Shown: positions 17,078-26,201, numbered from the stretch's first letter. The stretch is 64,000 nt of DNA from VAZQ01 sp963835165 (GCA_963835165.1 CAWIGD010000007.1:1-64000); one strand, 5' to 3'. Numbers and translations are program-made. The notes: generated by a model not told the origin, from the sequence alone.

Positions 17078-17105
17078 AGGGCTGGCAAGTGGTTCAACCA
17101 GCCCT
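17078..17105 (-). terminator. intrinsic terminator of the DUF927 gene
   Basis: Perfect stem AGGGCTGG/CCAGCCCT with a 12-base loop, followed on the minus strand by CTTTCTCTTT. It lies 77 bases after the stop codon of the leftward primase-like gene and insulates the AT-rich cassette from it. Confidence 0.7.
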
Positions 17106-17181
17106 GAGTCCATACAACGAACCAAACCTCGATGGACCTGATCGGCGGTTTTTCCTGATTCTGGATTCCCGTGTCAGAACG

Positions 17182-19548
17182 TCAGAGCGTCAGAGCTGCC
17201 ATCCGCAGCACGTAGAAGCGCCCGGACCCGCCGATCACCTGCTGTGATTTCGAGAGGCTGCCGTTGTCACCCGGGACCAACACGCCGCGGTCCAGGAAAT
17301 GGCGCGCAATCTCAGCGGGCTCGACCCCGTCGCAATACCGGCGCCATGCCTCGGGCCGGATCAGAACGTGGTCAGATTTGATAAATCCATCGAAGTGCTC
17401 GGGAGTTTTCGCCTTGACCTCGTCGGCCTCCGTGGCCGGGATCAATTTGTTGCCGGTCTTGCTTTTGTTGATGCGGATGAACTGATCCCGAAGGCCGGCC
17501 GCGAGCTTCCGCTCAACCTCGCGTGCGGCCCGCATTACTTCGCCGGCCGTATCGACGTTGCCCCGCTGCGCCACCCAGCGGCCCATGCAGGCGGCGATGC
17601 CCGCGTCGGCTTCCTCGACAGTCCAGGGCAGTAAGCCCGCCGCGATCGCCATGCGCAGGGCTGCGGCATGGAGCGCGAAGCGGTTTACGACCGCGCGCAC
17701 TTGCGGATGCGCCTTCGCGGCGACGGTGAGGACCTCCGGCAGCGTAAGGAACGCCTCCCGGTGCTCATGAAGTTCGGCCTTGATCTTGTCCGGGCCGATG
17801 TCGACGAGATGCCGCTGCCAGTCCCGACCGACCGCGCCATGTTGGCGCTTCATGGCACCAAACAAGCGCTTACTCTCGATGTGGATCTGCTCGCGCGGGA
17901 TCGTTTCGAACGAACTGCCCGGTTGGACCTCGGCAGGAACATCGACGAGCCGCTTGCGCGCCCCCTCCTGCAAGCTCTTGCCAATGAATTCCGCCAGCGA
18001 TTTCTCCCCGGTGGAGAGCGAGAGCACGGAGGCATGTGCCGTTTCCCGCAAACCGCCGGTGGAGGTCGCGCGCGGGCCTTTGGTGCCGCTTGCAAGCTTG
18101 TAGACAATCTGCTCTGCCGAGCGCCGATTGGCGAGCGTGATCTCGTCAAGCGGCAGTCCCAGGTCTGTCCGGGCGAGGGCAAGGGCGTCAAAGCCGGACT
18201 CGGAACCGGCCCACGTCACGCCGAAGGCATTATCGGCCGTCTCAAGCGGCCAGCCGTAGATCGATTGTCCGGCATCCGACACCATCGTCTTGCCGATGGT
18301 CGAAGGCCCATAGAGATGATTGCCGCCGCCCGGCTCGCTGGCCCAACGCAGCAATGGCGCAGCGAAGAACGTCGCGAACGATACGGCAATGTTGGAATTG
18401 CCCGCGAGCGGTGCGGCGACCTCGGCCGCCCATTCGGCTGCCGTGCCTGCTACGTGCAGCCCGTGGCGGGTTGCGGCTCGATCCAACACATAGCTCATGC
18501 CGCGCGGCATGGGCATGCCCGCGGGCGTGATCACCTCATCCGGGCGCACGAAGATCCAATGTGATCCAATTGGAGCCCAGCCGACGCGCGGCATGCGGAT
18601 GATTTCGCCCCGGGGCTTAAATCGAAGAAACTGCACAAGCGCCTTTTGCGCGACATCACGCCCGACGACATGGATGCCTCCCTTCATCAGCAGCCGAATG
18701 GCAGATGCGCCGTTCCCGGCCAGCGTTTCCCGGGGAAGCTCGAATGCGCTCTGCTTGCCATTGCGTTCTGTGATCAAAAAATGGTGCCGCCATTGTTGTT
18801 TTTCAGTTTTCCGCTGAACGTCGAATTGATGCGACCAGGCCACGGGATCGATGCGATCCTTGGCGACTCGCATCCAGCCGCCGGTGAACAGAGCGGCCAA
18901 CCCGCCGCCGCTCTCATAATCGGTAGCTTTGGCGAACGTCCCCTTCGATGAGGTGCGGCCCCTGCTGCCGTATGCCTTGACGTCGGATCCCGGCACGTCC
19001 TCGCGCACGTGTTCGCTGTACGTCGGGTCTTTTTTGAACCGCATCTCGAGATCGCGCTTGACCATCCGCTCGAGTTGCGCGCGTGAAAATTTCTCCTTGA
19101 ACTCGGTCGCGCCGATGGCGCACCTCGTCAGGACGTCCTTCAGCTGCCCGGCGTCTCGGGCAATGTCTGAATCGGAGTTGGGTGGCAGATTGTTGATCGC
19201 GTTGAAGTTGGAGTAGGTGTCGAGCCCGTCCGTTATGGCCTCGTCGAGAATTTTTTTCTCGCGTTTGTGGTGATCGTCGAGCCAGCCCTCATCACCTTCC
19301 TCATCGTCATCATCGAGCATGTGCGACTGAATCAGCTCATCCATGAGCGCCGACATGCCGCTCAGGACCTTCTGGGCGACCATCGCGGCCCAGGTGCGCA
19401 GCGCAAGCTGCTCAGCGGTCTGCTCATTGGCGATCTCCTCGGCCGTCCGTGGTCGCAGGTGCCGAGACGACTGCTTCGCGGGATCGGCCGCGCGCTCCGG
19501 CACGTGGTTCCCGATAGTGACCGGCGCTCGCTTGGCCCGCTTGCTCAT
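17182..19548 (-). CDS. DUF927 primase/helicase-like protein
   Basis: A 788-residue protein of mobile elements. The N-terminal 170 residues are charged and helical with an acidic run (DDDDEEGDEGW). From about 220 (GGWMRVAKDRIDP) to 610 lies the DUF927 region, typical of plasmid and phage helicase-primases. It carries Walker A YGPSTIGKT at about 413-420, a downstream acidic Walker B-like LGLPLDEI and a sensor segment around LSTGEKSLAEF. It probably unwinds or primes the element's DNA. The gene ends at an intrinsic terminator, and its start is 140 bases from the tRNA-Lys fragment, so it is the border gene of the element. Confidence 0.8.
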   Translation of the reverse strand: MSKRAKRAPVTIGNHVPERAADPAKQSSRHLRPRTAEEIANEQTAEQLALRTWAAMVAQKVLSGMSALMDELIQSHMLDDDDEEGDEGWLDDHHKREKKILDEAITDGLDTYSNFNAINNLPPNSDSDIARDAGQLKDVLTRCAIGATEFKEKFSRAQLERMVKRDLEMRFKKDPTYSEHVREDVPGSDVKAYGSRGRTSSKGTFAKATDYESGGGLAALFTGGWMRVAKDRIDPVAWSHQFDVQRKTEKQQWRHHFLITERNGKQSAFELPRETLAGNGASAIRLLMKGGIHVVGRDVAQKALVQFLRFKPRGEIIRMPRVGWAPIGSHWIFVRPDEVITPAGMPMPRGMSYVLDRAATRHGLHVAGTAAEWAAEVAAPLAGNSNIAVSFATFFAAPLLRWASEPGGGNHLYGPSTIGKTMVSDAGQSIYGWPLETADNAFGVTWAGSESGFDALALARTDLGLPLDEITLANRRSAEQIVYKLASGTKGPRATSTGGLRETAHASVLSLSTGEKSLAEFIGKSLQEGARKRLVDVPAEVQPGSSFETIPREQIHIESKRLFGAMKRQHGAVGRDWQRHLVDIGPDKIKAELHEHREAFLTLPEVLTVAAKAHPQVRAVVNRFALHAAALRMAIAAGLLPWTVEEADAGIAACMGRWVAQRGNVDTAGEVMRAAREVERKLAAGLRDQFIRINKSKTGNKLIPATEADEVKAKTPEHFDGFIKSDHVLIRPEAWRRYCDGVEPAEIARHFLDRGVLVPGDNGSLSKSQQVIGGSGRFYVLRMAALTL

Positions 19549-19614
19549 CGCATACCCCTAGTTCTGCCGGGCGGCGGCTTCGCATCGCTTGGATTAGTTG
19601 GGAAATCGGACGCA

Positions 19615-19679
19615 ACCCTTTGATGCGGCATGCGCGCTTTGTCCCTTGGTTGGGAAAAAAGTGCAGCGGATCAAAGGGT
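19615..19679. repeat. 10-bp inverted repeat beside the attachment site
   Basis: ACCCTTTGAT (19615-19624) and ATCAAAGGGT (19670-19679) are exact reverse complements 45 bases apart; the second copy lies 8 bases before the tRNA-Lys fragment. Paired arm sites of this kind flank recombination cores. The gap 19549-20000 has no other feature except the tRNA fragment. Confidence 0.45.
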
Positions 19680-19687
19680 GAATGGTG

Positions 19688-19734
19688 GACTCTTAATCAG
19701 CGGGTCCCAGGTTCGAGCCCTAGTGCGCCCACCA
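19688..19734 (+). other. tRNA-Lys(CTT) 3' fragment, probable attachment site
   Basis: The sequence runs from the anticodon loop CTCTTAA (anticodon CTT) through the variable region and a TTCGAGC T-loop to an acceptor end with an encoded CCA (TGCGCCCACCA). The D-arm and 5' acceptor strand are missing: the bases upstream (GGGTGAATGGTGG) do not fold with it. A 3' tRNA half without a 5' half is the classic mark left when an element integrates into a tRNA gene. With this polarity the element should lie to the left, with the intact tRNA beyond its other end, outside the window. Confidence 0.7.
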
Positions 19735-20000
19735 ATCCTTTCAACGGCTGTCAGCGACTTGGGGAACTTAAGACACGCGCGCGTTTGTCTTAGGTTTTTC
19801 CGGCCGACCCCTTAGGGCACCCGGCCGAGGGTGAGGGCCTGTGTGCGCGCCCTCGCCGGGCGACACCGCCACGGCGCAGGTTCTGGTCGTGCTTGCCGGC
19901 GAGCAAGGGGGCGAGGCCGCGAAGCCAAAACTCGTTCGAGCCTGCGGGGCGGGCGAGCAATTCCAGCAGCGCAGTCAAATTGCTTGCGGGTCGGCGCGGC

Positions 20001-20315
20001 TTATAGCCAGCCCAGCGTCTCGAGAATCAACCAACCCAGGAATACGACCTGACCCGCCGCCAGCGACCAGAAGATCGGCGCCGGAATGTTGCTGATGCTG
20101 CGATCGGACGTCTTGGCGGGCGGATCGGACGCGCTCAGTCCCGCCTCCAATCGCAGTTGCTTGATCTCGGTCGCGGCTTCGTGAAGTGCGGCGGAGGTCT
20201 TGGCGTGCATGTCGGCCGCGACGGCGGCCGCAGCCAGGTTTCCGGCCTCGCTCCGAAGCATTGCCGCTTGCTCGTCGTGCCACTTGCACAGTTCTTCGAG
20301 CGCTTTGTCGTCCAT
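20001..20315 (-). CDS. small membrane-anchored coiled protein
   Basis: 104 residues. The first 60 are helical and alanine-rich (ALEELCKWHDEQAAML, AAVAADMHAKTSAALHEAATEIKQLRLEAG). The last 24 (PIFWSLAAGQVVFLGWLILETLGWL) are one membrane helix, giving a C-tail-anchored protein. I know no named family. It is the first host-side gene right of the tRNA fragment. The following 20316-20641 holds no gene, only the leader and AGGGAGGA-type ribosome site of the cytochrome gene. Confidence 0.6.
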   Translation of the reverse strand: MDDKALEELCKWHDEQAAMLRSEAGNLAAAAVAADMHAKTSAALHEAATEIKQLRLEAGLSASDPPAKTSDRSISNIPAPIFWSLAAGQVVFLGWLILETLGWL

Positions 20316-20641
20316 GCCGCGATCCCTTGTCCCCGTCTCTGCCGACGGCCTGCCGACGCCGGCCGATCGATGATGGCGTGCACCACTTTCGAGCGCCGGT
20401 GATAGCGCAGTTTCCAGCCACCGAACAGCGGGCGCTCGCTCCCGGCTGCGAGAGCTGCTGAGGCGGCGGAAGGACAGGTGCGGGTTCGGGACGAGGAGTT
20501 TCCTTTGGCGCCGCCGACCCAGTGCGGAAGGATCGCGGCGAACGCATGGCGGTCAAGCTGCCCCGACTTGGCTGGAGCCTTCCGTTTGCTTGCCCGCGAG
20601 AGTAGAATTTCTAAAAAGACTGATGTCGGGAGGATTCTGGG

Positions 20642-20980
20642 ATGACGCGCAACGCCGCGGTTCTCGTGCTTTTGCTGACAGCGTGGCCGCAGGCCGCTTT
20701 CGCGCAGCAGGCGGACGATACGCTCAATGACACGCAGAAATTGGGCCGGCAGGTGTTTGCCCAGTCCTGCGGCGTATGTCACCTGCCGCCAGCGATCAAC
20801 GCGCGAACCTTTGGTCCCGGCCTGTCCAAGGATACCGCGGGCGGCAGCGACGAAGTCATCCGTGGCGTCATCAGCGAGGGCACGCCGCGCATGCCCGGCT
20901 TCAAGCATTACCTGCAGCGCGGCGAGATCGACGCGATCATCGCCTATCTCAAGACGGTCCCCGCCACCGCTACCCGGTGA
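20642..20980 (+). CDS. periplasmic c-type cytochrome
   Basis: 112 residues with a signal peptide (1-21, ending AAFAQQ), one heme site CGVCH (43-47) and a probable axial Met in TPRMPGF. It is a class I single-heme electron carrier. The ATG follows GGGAGGA. The next gene starts 25 bases after its stop and encodes a heme-binding beta-propeller protein, so the pair probably passes electrons between them. The size and GxxxMPGF pattern match cytochromes that partner PQQ dehydrogenases, two of which are encoded 10 kb away. Confidence 0.85.
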   Translation: MTRNAAVLVLLLTAWPQAAFAQQADDTLNDTQKLGRQVFAQSCGVCHLPPAINARTFGPGLSKDTAGGSDEVIRGVISEGTPRMPGFKHYLQRGEIDAIIAYLKTVPATATR

Positions 20981-21005
20981 ACGGACGAGCACAAGGAGAA
21001 ACGCC

Positions 21006-22853
21006 GTGAAGACACATCAGTTGGGCGTTGCCGCGCTGGTTGCGGCTGGTCTTGTTGCGAGCGGTTTTTCAAGCTTGGCGCAGGCCGCCGATCAACTGCT
21101 CAGCGGGACGATCGCGTCCGCGTCGGGCGAGAAGCTTGGCGGCGTGACGGTGTCGGCCAAGGCGCAGGGCACCACCATCACCACCAGCGTCTACACCGAC
21201 GAGCAGGGGGGCTACTATTTTCCCCCGCTGCCCGCGGGCAAATACAATGTGTGGGCGCAGGCGCTGGCGTTCGAGACGGCCAAGGGGGAGGTCGATCTCA
21301 CGGCGGCGCGGCGGGCCGACCTCACGCTCAAGCCGATGACCGATCCCGAGCGGCGGGTGCGACAGTTGCCGGGCGAAATGCTGATGGCGGCGCTGCCGGA
21401 GGAGACCGACGAGGACGCGCGCATCAAACGGGTCTTCCGCAACGCCTGCACCGGATGCCACACGCCGAGCTACGTGCTCCAGTTCCGCTTCGACGAGGAC
21501 GGCTGGAGCAAGATCATCGACATGATGAAGGTCGTGCCCAACACCGGCGTCTATCCGGCTAATCCCAAGCCGAACGCCATCATCGAGTTCAACCAGAAGC
21601 AGCTTGCAGCCTATCTCGCCCGCGCGCGCGGACCGGGAGAAAGCTCGCTCAAGGTCACGCCGCGGCCCCGTCCGTCCGGCGAAGCCGCGCGCGTGGTGTG
21701 GAAGCTCTACGATCTTCCCATGGTCCCCGAGAGCGGGATCGGAACCGCCTACCAGACCAATGACGGGACCGACTGGTCCCTGGGAACGACGTCCAAGCTC
21801 GGGCTCATCACCCATGACGGCGGCATGGATTTCGACGGCAATCTCTGGTTCACCTCGAACAATCCCAACCGCCAGGCCACCGTCGGCAGGGTGGACGGCA
21901 AGACCGGCGCGGTGAAGCTGCTCAAGGTCAACCGCAACGACGGCCTTGCGGCCAATGCCCACGGGCTGGTGCGCGATCAGCAGGGCATCTTCTGGTTCGA
22001 CGTCAATCCCGGCCGGCGCAGCCTCGGCCGGCTCGATCCCAAGGCCGAGAAGATCGACGTCTATATGACGCCTCCCAGCATGTCTCCGCTCGGTGGCGCG
22101 GTGACGCTCGACGTCGACGGCAAGGGCAAGATCTGGGCGTCGGCGCCGGACGGCGCCGTGCGCTTCGACCCTGAGACCGAGCGCTTCACCGACTTCAAGT
22201 CGCTGTCCTACAAGACCGCGCGCGGCACCGGCATGACTTATGGTGCGGCCGGCGACCGTGACGGCAACGGCTGGTGGACGCAGATGGCGTTCGACATCGT
22301 TGGAAAGGGCGACGTGGCGACCGGGAAGACGCTCGAGGTCAAGCTTCCTGCCGTGAAGTCCGAACTCGACCGCGCCACGCCGGAAGCGCGTGCGTTCTAC
22401 GACAAGTTCGACGACCTGTCGTTCAACAGTCCGTTGCCCTGGCAGCAGGGACCGCGGCGGATGGGCACCGACAAGAATGCCGACGTCCTTTGGGTCGGCA
22501 ATTCGTGGGGCGGCACCTTGAGCCGGATCGACACCAAGACGCTCGAGGCGACCCTCGTCCCGTTGCCGGATCCGACCGCGATGCAGCCCTATCACCTGGT
22601 GGTCGACAAGAACCACAATGTGTGGGGCAACCTGTGGACCAATGACCAGATCCTGAAATACGACCCGGGCAGCTCCAAGTGGACGATTTTCGAGCTGCCG
22701 GTGCGCGGCACCGAAATCCGCCACATCTCGCTCGATGAGCGCAACGGCGTGACCCAGGTGATCCTGCCGGTCTACCGCACCAACCAGATGGGCGTGATGA
22801 CCTTGCGCAGCGACGCCGATCTCGCCGCGCTCAAGGCGCAGGCGGCGCGGTAA
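21006..22853 (+). CDS. heme-binding Vgb-like beta-propeller protein with CarboxypepD_reg domain
   Basis: A 615-residue exported protein of three parts. After a signal peptide (1-28) comes a carboxypeptidase-regulatory-like beta-sandwich (LLSGTIASASGEKLGGVTVS to TAARRADLTLKP). A cytochrome-like segment carries one heme motif CTGCH (148-152). From about 225 to 610 lies a propeller of the virginiamycin-B-lyase type (HGLVRDQQGIFWFDV, WVGNSWGGTLSRID, HNVWGNLWTNDQILKYD). GTG at 21006 follows AAGGAGAA and gives the signal peptide; the longer frame overlaps the cytochrome gene. It is probably a periplasmic oxidoreductase or sensor rather than an antibiotic lyase. Confidence 0.8.
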   Translation: MKTHQLGVAALVAAGLVASGFSSLAQAADQLLSGTIASASGEKLGGVTVSAKAQGTTITTSVYTDEQGGYYFPPLPAGKYNVWAQALAFETAKGEVDLTAARRADLTLKPMTDPERRVRQLPGEMLMAALPEETDEDARIKRVFRNACTGCHTPSYVLQFRFDEDGWSKIIDMMKVVPNTGVYPANPKPNAIIEFNQKQLAAYLARARGPGESSLKVTPRPRPSGEAARVVWKLYDLPMVPESGIGTAYQTNDGTDWSLGTTSKLGLITHDGGMDFDGNLWFTSNNPNRQATVGRVDGKTGAVKLLKVNRNDGLAANAHGLVRDQQGIFWFDVNPGRRSLGRLDPKAEKIDVYMTPPSMSPLGGAVTLDVDGKGKIWASAPDGAVRFDPETERFTDFKSLSYKTARGTGMTYGAAGDRDGNGWWTQMAFDIVGKGDVATGKTLEVKLPAVKSELDRATPEARAFYDKFDDLSFNSPLPWQQGPRRMGTDKNADVLWVGNSWGGTLSRIDTKTLEATLVPLPDPTAMQPYHLVVDKNHNVWGNLWTNDQILKYDPGSSKWTIFELPVRGTEIRHISLDERNGVTQVILPVYRTNQMGVMTLRSDADLAALKAQAAR

Positions 22854-23085
22854 AGGCGTCACGGCGCCCTCGACGGCGCCGTGCGAAATCGGTGGCGGGC
22901 GGGCCGATGCTCCCAAGGGGGCGAGGTCCGCCCGCCGCTTTGAGGCAGGCCGATTTGCGCATCGAAGCACGCTCCGCCGCCGCAAATTCACGCTTGTGCC
23001 AAGCCGGCAAATTGGGCCACATGACCGCGAGTTGGCGGTGTTCGATGTGCTTTGGCCGGACTGCAGCGAGATCGGAGACGACGGA

Positions 23086-24198
23086 ATGAGACTGGGCTAC
23101 TTCACCATGCCGGTTCACCCGATGCACCGGAACTGGGCCGAGACGCTGAAGGAGGATCGCGAGGCCATCATCCTCGCCGACAAGCTCGGCTTCTACGATG
23201 CCTTCATGGGTGAGCATCTGACCGACGCCTGCGAGACCATCACCAACAGCATGATGTTCCACGCCACGCTGATCCCGGAGACGAAGCAGATCAAGCTCGC
23301 AACCGGCACCTCGAACCTCTCCCACATGCACCCCGTGCTGATCGCGGTGCAGGCCGCGATGTTCGACCACATGTCCGAGGGGCGCTTCATTCTCGGGGTG
23401 AGCCCCGGCGCCCTTACCACCGACGCCGAGGCGCTCGGCATCCTCGATCAGGACCGCAACAAGATGTTCGCGGAAGCGATCGACGTGATCCTCGCCATCT
23501 GGGAGCGCGACCCGCCCTACGACATCGACTTTCCCGACAACCGCTTCAAGGTCTCGACCGCGCGCACCATGACGCTCGATCTCGGGGTCGGCATCATGGC
23601 CAAGCCCTACCAGAAACCGCGCCCGGAGATCGTCGGCACGGTGGTGGCGCCGTTCTCGCCCGGCGTGGTGCTGATGGGAAAGCGCGACTTTCATCCGCTC
23701 TCCGCCAACTTCCTGTTGTCGAAGCACTTGAAGTCGCATTGGGAAAATTACTGCAAGGGCAAGGCCGAGGCCGGCGCGGAGGCGAACGTGGCGGACTGGC
23801 GGGTGGCGCGGGCGATCTGCGTTCTCGACGACGACAAGATGGCGGCGCGCTACGGTCGCGACGACCCGAACAGCCCGTATCGGTTCTACTACGAGCAGAT
23901 GCGCGCCAAGATGAAACGCGGCAAGCGGCTCTATGTGTTCAAGTCGCACAAGGAGCAGCCGGACGAGGAGATCACCCACGACTACGTCATGGAGCACTGC
24001 GTGATCCATGGCGGCGTCAGCAAGGTGGTCGATCAGATCCTGGCGCTGCGCGAAGAGATCGGCGATTTCGGCGAACTGGTCTATGCCGGAATGGACTGGG
24101 CAGAGCCCGCGCTCAACAAGCGCTCGATGCAATTGATGGCCGAGGAGGTCATGCCGCGGGTGAACGCGGCGATCGGCAAATCCGCCGCCGCGGCCTGA
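23086..24198 (+). CDS. LLM-class flavin-dependent oxidoreductase
   Basis: A 370-residue bacterial-luciferase-like monooxygenase using FMNH2 or F420. It opens MRLGYFTMPVHPMHRNW, the family's first beta strand, and continues with ILADKLGFYDAFMGEHL, LATGTSNLSHMHPVLIAVQAAMFDHMSEGRFILGVSPG and the late EHCVIHGGVSKVVDQI. ATG at 23086 with GGAG upstream is the natural start. It follows the Vgb-like gene by 230 bases on the same strand. Members oxidise alkanes, sulfonates or terpenoids; the substrate is not readable here. Confidence 0.85.
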   Translation: MRLGYFTMPVHPMHRNWAETLKEDREAIILADKLGFYDAFMGEHLTDACETITNSMMFHATLIPETKQIKLATGTSNLSHMHPVLIAVQAAMFDHMSEGRFILGVSPGALTTDAEALGILDQDRNKMFAEAIDVILAIWERDPPYDIDFPDNRFKVSTARTMTLDLGVGIMAKPYQKPRPEIVGTVVAPFSPGVVLMGKRDFHPLSANFLLSKHLKSHWENYCKGKAEAGAEANVADWRVARAICVLDDDKMAARYGRDDPNSPYRFYYEQMRAKMKRGKRLYVFKSHKEQPDEEITHDYVMEHCVIHGGVSKVVDQILALREEIGDFGELVYAGMDWAEPALNKRSMQLMAEEVMPRVNAAIGKSAAAA

Positions 24199-24300
24199 TT
24201 TGTGAGCCGGGGGTGACACGGCCGCGCGTGGGTAAGCCTTTAATCCGTGATCTGTCGTGTCCCGGGCGAGCGGAGCGAAGCGGAACGGGGCCCCGGACGG

Positions 24301-25050
24301 TCAGGCCGCCGTCAGGCCGCCGTCGAGCACCAGGATCTGGCCGGTGATGGAGGCGGCCGCATCGCTCGCGAGATAGCACACCGCCGCGGCGATCTCGTCC
24401 ATCGTCGGGAAACGACCGAGCGGAATGCGCGCCAGCATGCGCGCACGGGCTTCGGGGTCGCCGAGCAGCTGTTCGCGTGACGGCGTGAGCACGGTCGCCG
24501 GCGCGATCGCGTTGACGCGAATGCCGAGCGGTGCCCACTCGATCGCGAGCATGCGCGTCATCTGGATGATGCCGCCTTTCGAAATGCCGTAGACCGAACG
24601 GCCCGCAATGCCGGTGAGGCCATGGGTCGAGGCCAGGCTCACCACCGCGCCGCCGCGCTCGCGGCTGCGGCAGTGCCGGGCGAAGGCGGTGCTGAGAAAG
24701 AAGCTGCCCTTGAGGTTGATGTCGATGACGTCGTTCCACTCCGCCCAGGTCACGTCGGTGGCCGGCTTCTGCAGCGGGCGGCCGGCATTGTTGACGAGCA
24801 GATCGATCGCACCGAGCGCGTCGGCGGCCTGGGTGACGGCCTTCTCGATGCTGTCCTCGGAGCGAAGCTCGAGCACGATGGGAACGACCTTGCGGCCTTG
24901 CGCCTCTGCCGCCACGTCGGCCAGCCAGCTGGCGTCGAGATCGGCGACGGCGAGGTCGAACCCGGCGCGCGCGAGCGCAAGCGCCGTCGCGCGGCCGATT
25001 CCGGTCGATGCGCCGGTCACCAGGGCAGTGCGGGATTTTGTTTCGTTCAC
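24301..25050 (-). CDS. SDR-family oxidoreductase
   Basis: A 249-residue NAD(P)-dependent dehydrogenase. It has TGASTGIG (cofactor glycine motif), NNAGRP, the catalytic Ser in VSLASTHG and YGISKGG (YxxxK), and ends LDGGLTAA. An Asp after the second strand (AVADLDAS) predicts NAD preference. The start is a GTG at 25050 that overlaps the TGA of the upstream gene (GTGA), so translation is coupled. Pairing with a Gfo/Idh/MocA enzyme suggests stepwise oxidation of a sugar or polyol. Confidence 0.85.
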   Translation of the reverse strand: MNETKSRTALVTGASTGIGRATALALARAGFDLAVADLDASWLADVAAEAQGRKVVPIVLELRSEDSIEKAVTQAADALGAIDLLVNNAGRPLQKPATDVTWAEWNDVIDINLKGSFFLSTAFARHCRSRERGGAVVSLASTHGLTGIAGRSVYGISKGGIIQMTRMLAIEWAPLGIRVNAIAPATVLTPSREQLLGDPEARARMLARIPLGRFPTMDEIAAAVCYLASDAAASITGQILVLDGGLTAA

Positions 25051-26201
25051 GGCACCTTCCCCGGCGGCGGAAACGCAATCCAGGTCCGCTCGGCCATGCT
25101 GCGATGGCAGGCCTCGGCGAACGCCACGTCGCGAATGCCGGCCGTGAAATCGGACGCCAGCGGCGCGTCCTCGGCGACATGGCGCAGGAACTGTTCCCAC
25201 CCGACGCGGTAGGGATTGCGATAGGCGGCGAGCGCGGGAGCGTCGACCCATTCGCTGCGATAATCGGCCGCGATGTCCTTCATCACGCTGAAATGCGCGA
25301 TCGCCGGCGTCTGCGCCGCGGACTGCACGTGGCATCGATGCAGCCCGGCGACCGCCGAGCCCTTGGTGCCGTCCACCTGCAGCGTAAGCAGGTCGTCGCG
25401 GCGCACGCGCGTTGCCCACGAGCTCAGGATGGTGCCGAACGCACCGCCCTCGAGCTCGACCATGGTGGTGGCCGAATCCTCGACCGCGACGGGATAGCGT
25501 ACCCCTTGCTCGTCGATGCGTTCGGGCGTGGCAATCCATTCGGCCGAGGCGACCCGAACGATGCGGCCGATGATCGTCTCGATGACGTAGCGCCAGTGCG
25601 GATACATATCGAGAATCAGGCCGCCGCCGCCCGCACGGTAGTTCCAGCTCGGCCGCTGGGCCGGCCGGTCGTTGCCGTCGAACACCCACCAGCCGAACTC
25701 GAGCCGGAATCCCAGGATGCGGCCGAGCTCGCCGCGCCGGGTGAGGGCGGCGAGCTTCTGCAATCCGGGAAGATAGACCTTGTCTTCCACCGCGCCGTGC
25801 TTGCGGCCGCGCGCGTCGGCATCTCTGAGCAAAGCGTGTCCCTGCGCGGCAGTGGGCGCGACCGGCTTCTCGGAATAGACGTGCTTGCCGGCGGCGAGCG
25901 CCTTGGCGAGGACGCCGACCCGCTGCTGGGTCGCCGCGGCGTCGAAGAAAATCTCCCACGCCGGGTCGGAGAGCGCGGTGTCCAGGTCGGTGGTCCATTC
26001 CGTGATGTTGTGGGTGCGGGCGACCGCGGCAAGGCGGTCGCTGTCGCGGCCGACCAGCAGCAAGCGGGGTATCAGCCGGCCATCGCCGAGCGCGAGGCCG
26101 CCTTCGTTGATGATGGGAACCAGGGCATTCGCCAGATGCTGCGTCGACCCGATGCGGCCGGTCGCGCCGTTGACGATGATCCCGATCGTTTGCGTTGTCA
26201 T
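25047..26201 (-). CDS. Gfo/Idh/MocA-family oxidoreductase
   Basis: 384 residues. The N-terminal Rossmann fold (IGIIVNGATGRIGSTQHLANAL) has an extra segment compared with GxGxxG. The EKP signature is in YSEKPVAPTAAQG, and the C-terminal domain carries GGGGLILDMYPHWRYVIE with the usual His. These enzymes oxidise or reduce sugars and inositols with NAD(P). It is upstream of, and overlaps, the SDR gene; the two form a leftward operon convergent with the LLM gene. Confidence 0.85.
   Translation of the reverse strand: MTTQTIGIIVNGATGRIGSTQHLANALVPIINEGGLALGDGRLIPRLLLVGRDSDRLAAVARTHNITEWTTDLDTALSDPAWEIFFDAAATQQRVGVLAKALAAGKHVYSEKPVAPTAAQGHALLRDADARGRKHGAVEDKVYLPGLQKLAALTRRGELGRILGFRLEFGWWVFDGNDRPAQRPSWNYRAGGGGLILDMYPHWRYVIETIIGRIVRVASAEWIATPERIDEQGVRYPVAVEDSATTMVELEGGAFGTILSSWATRVRRDDLLTLQVDGTKGSAVAGLHRCHVQSAAQTPAIAHFSVMKDIAADYRSEWVDAPALAAYRNPYRVGWEQFLRHVAEDAPLASDFTAGIRDVAFAEACHRSMAERTWIAFPPPGKVP

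Noticed and set aside
19681..19734. complete tRNA-Lys gene
   Set aside because: The D-arm and the 5' acceptor strand cannot be formed from the upstream bases, and the T-stem has a mismatch.
21006..22853. streptogramin B lyase (antibiotic resistance)
   Set aside because: Only the propeller resembles Vgb; the added beta-sandwich and the heme motif, together with the cytochrome partner, argue for a redox role.
21069..22991. 640-codon minus-strand open frame
   Set aside because: It is antisense to the heme-propeller gene, His/Arg/Val-rich with no motifs; high GC removes stops on the opposite strand. The plus-strand gene has a signal peptide, heme motif and propeller repeats.
25051..25998. N-terminal half of a 565-codon frame leading into the SDR gene
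   Set aside because: It is a different phase of the Gfo/Idh gene; the SDR fold begins exactly at the GTG at 25050.
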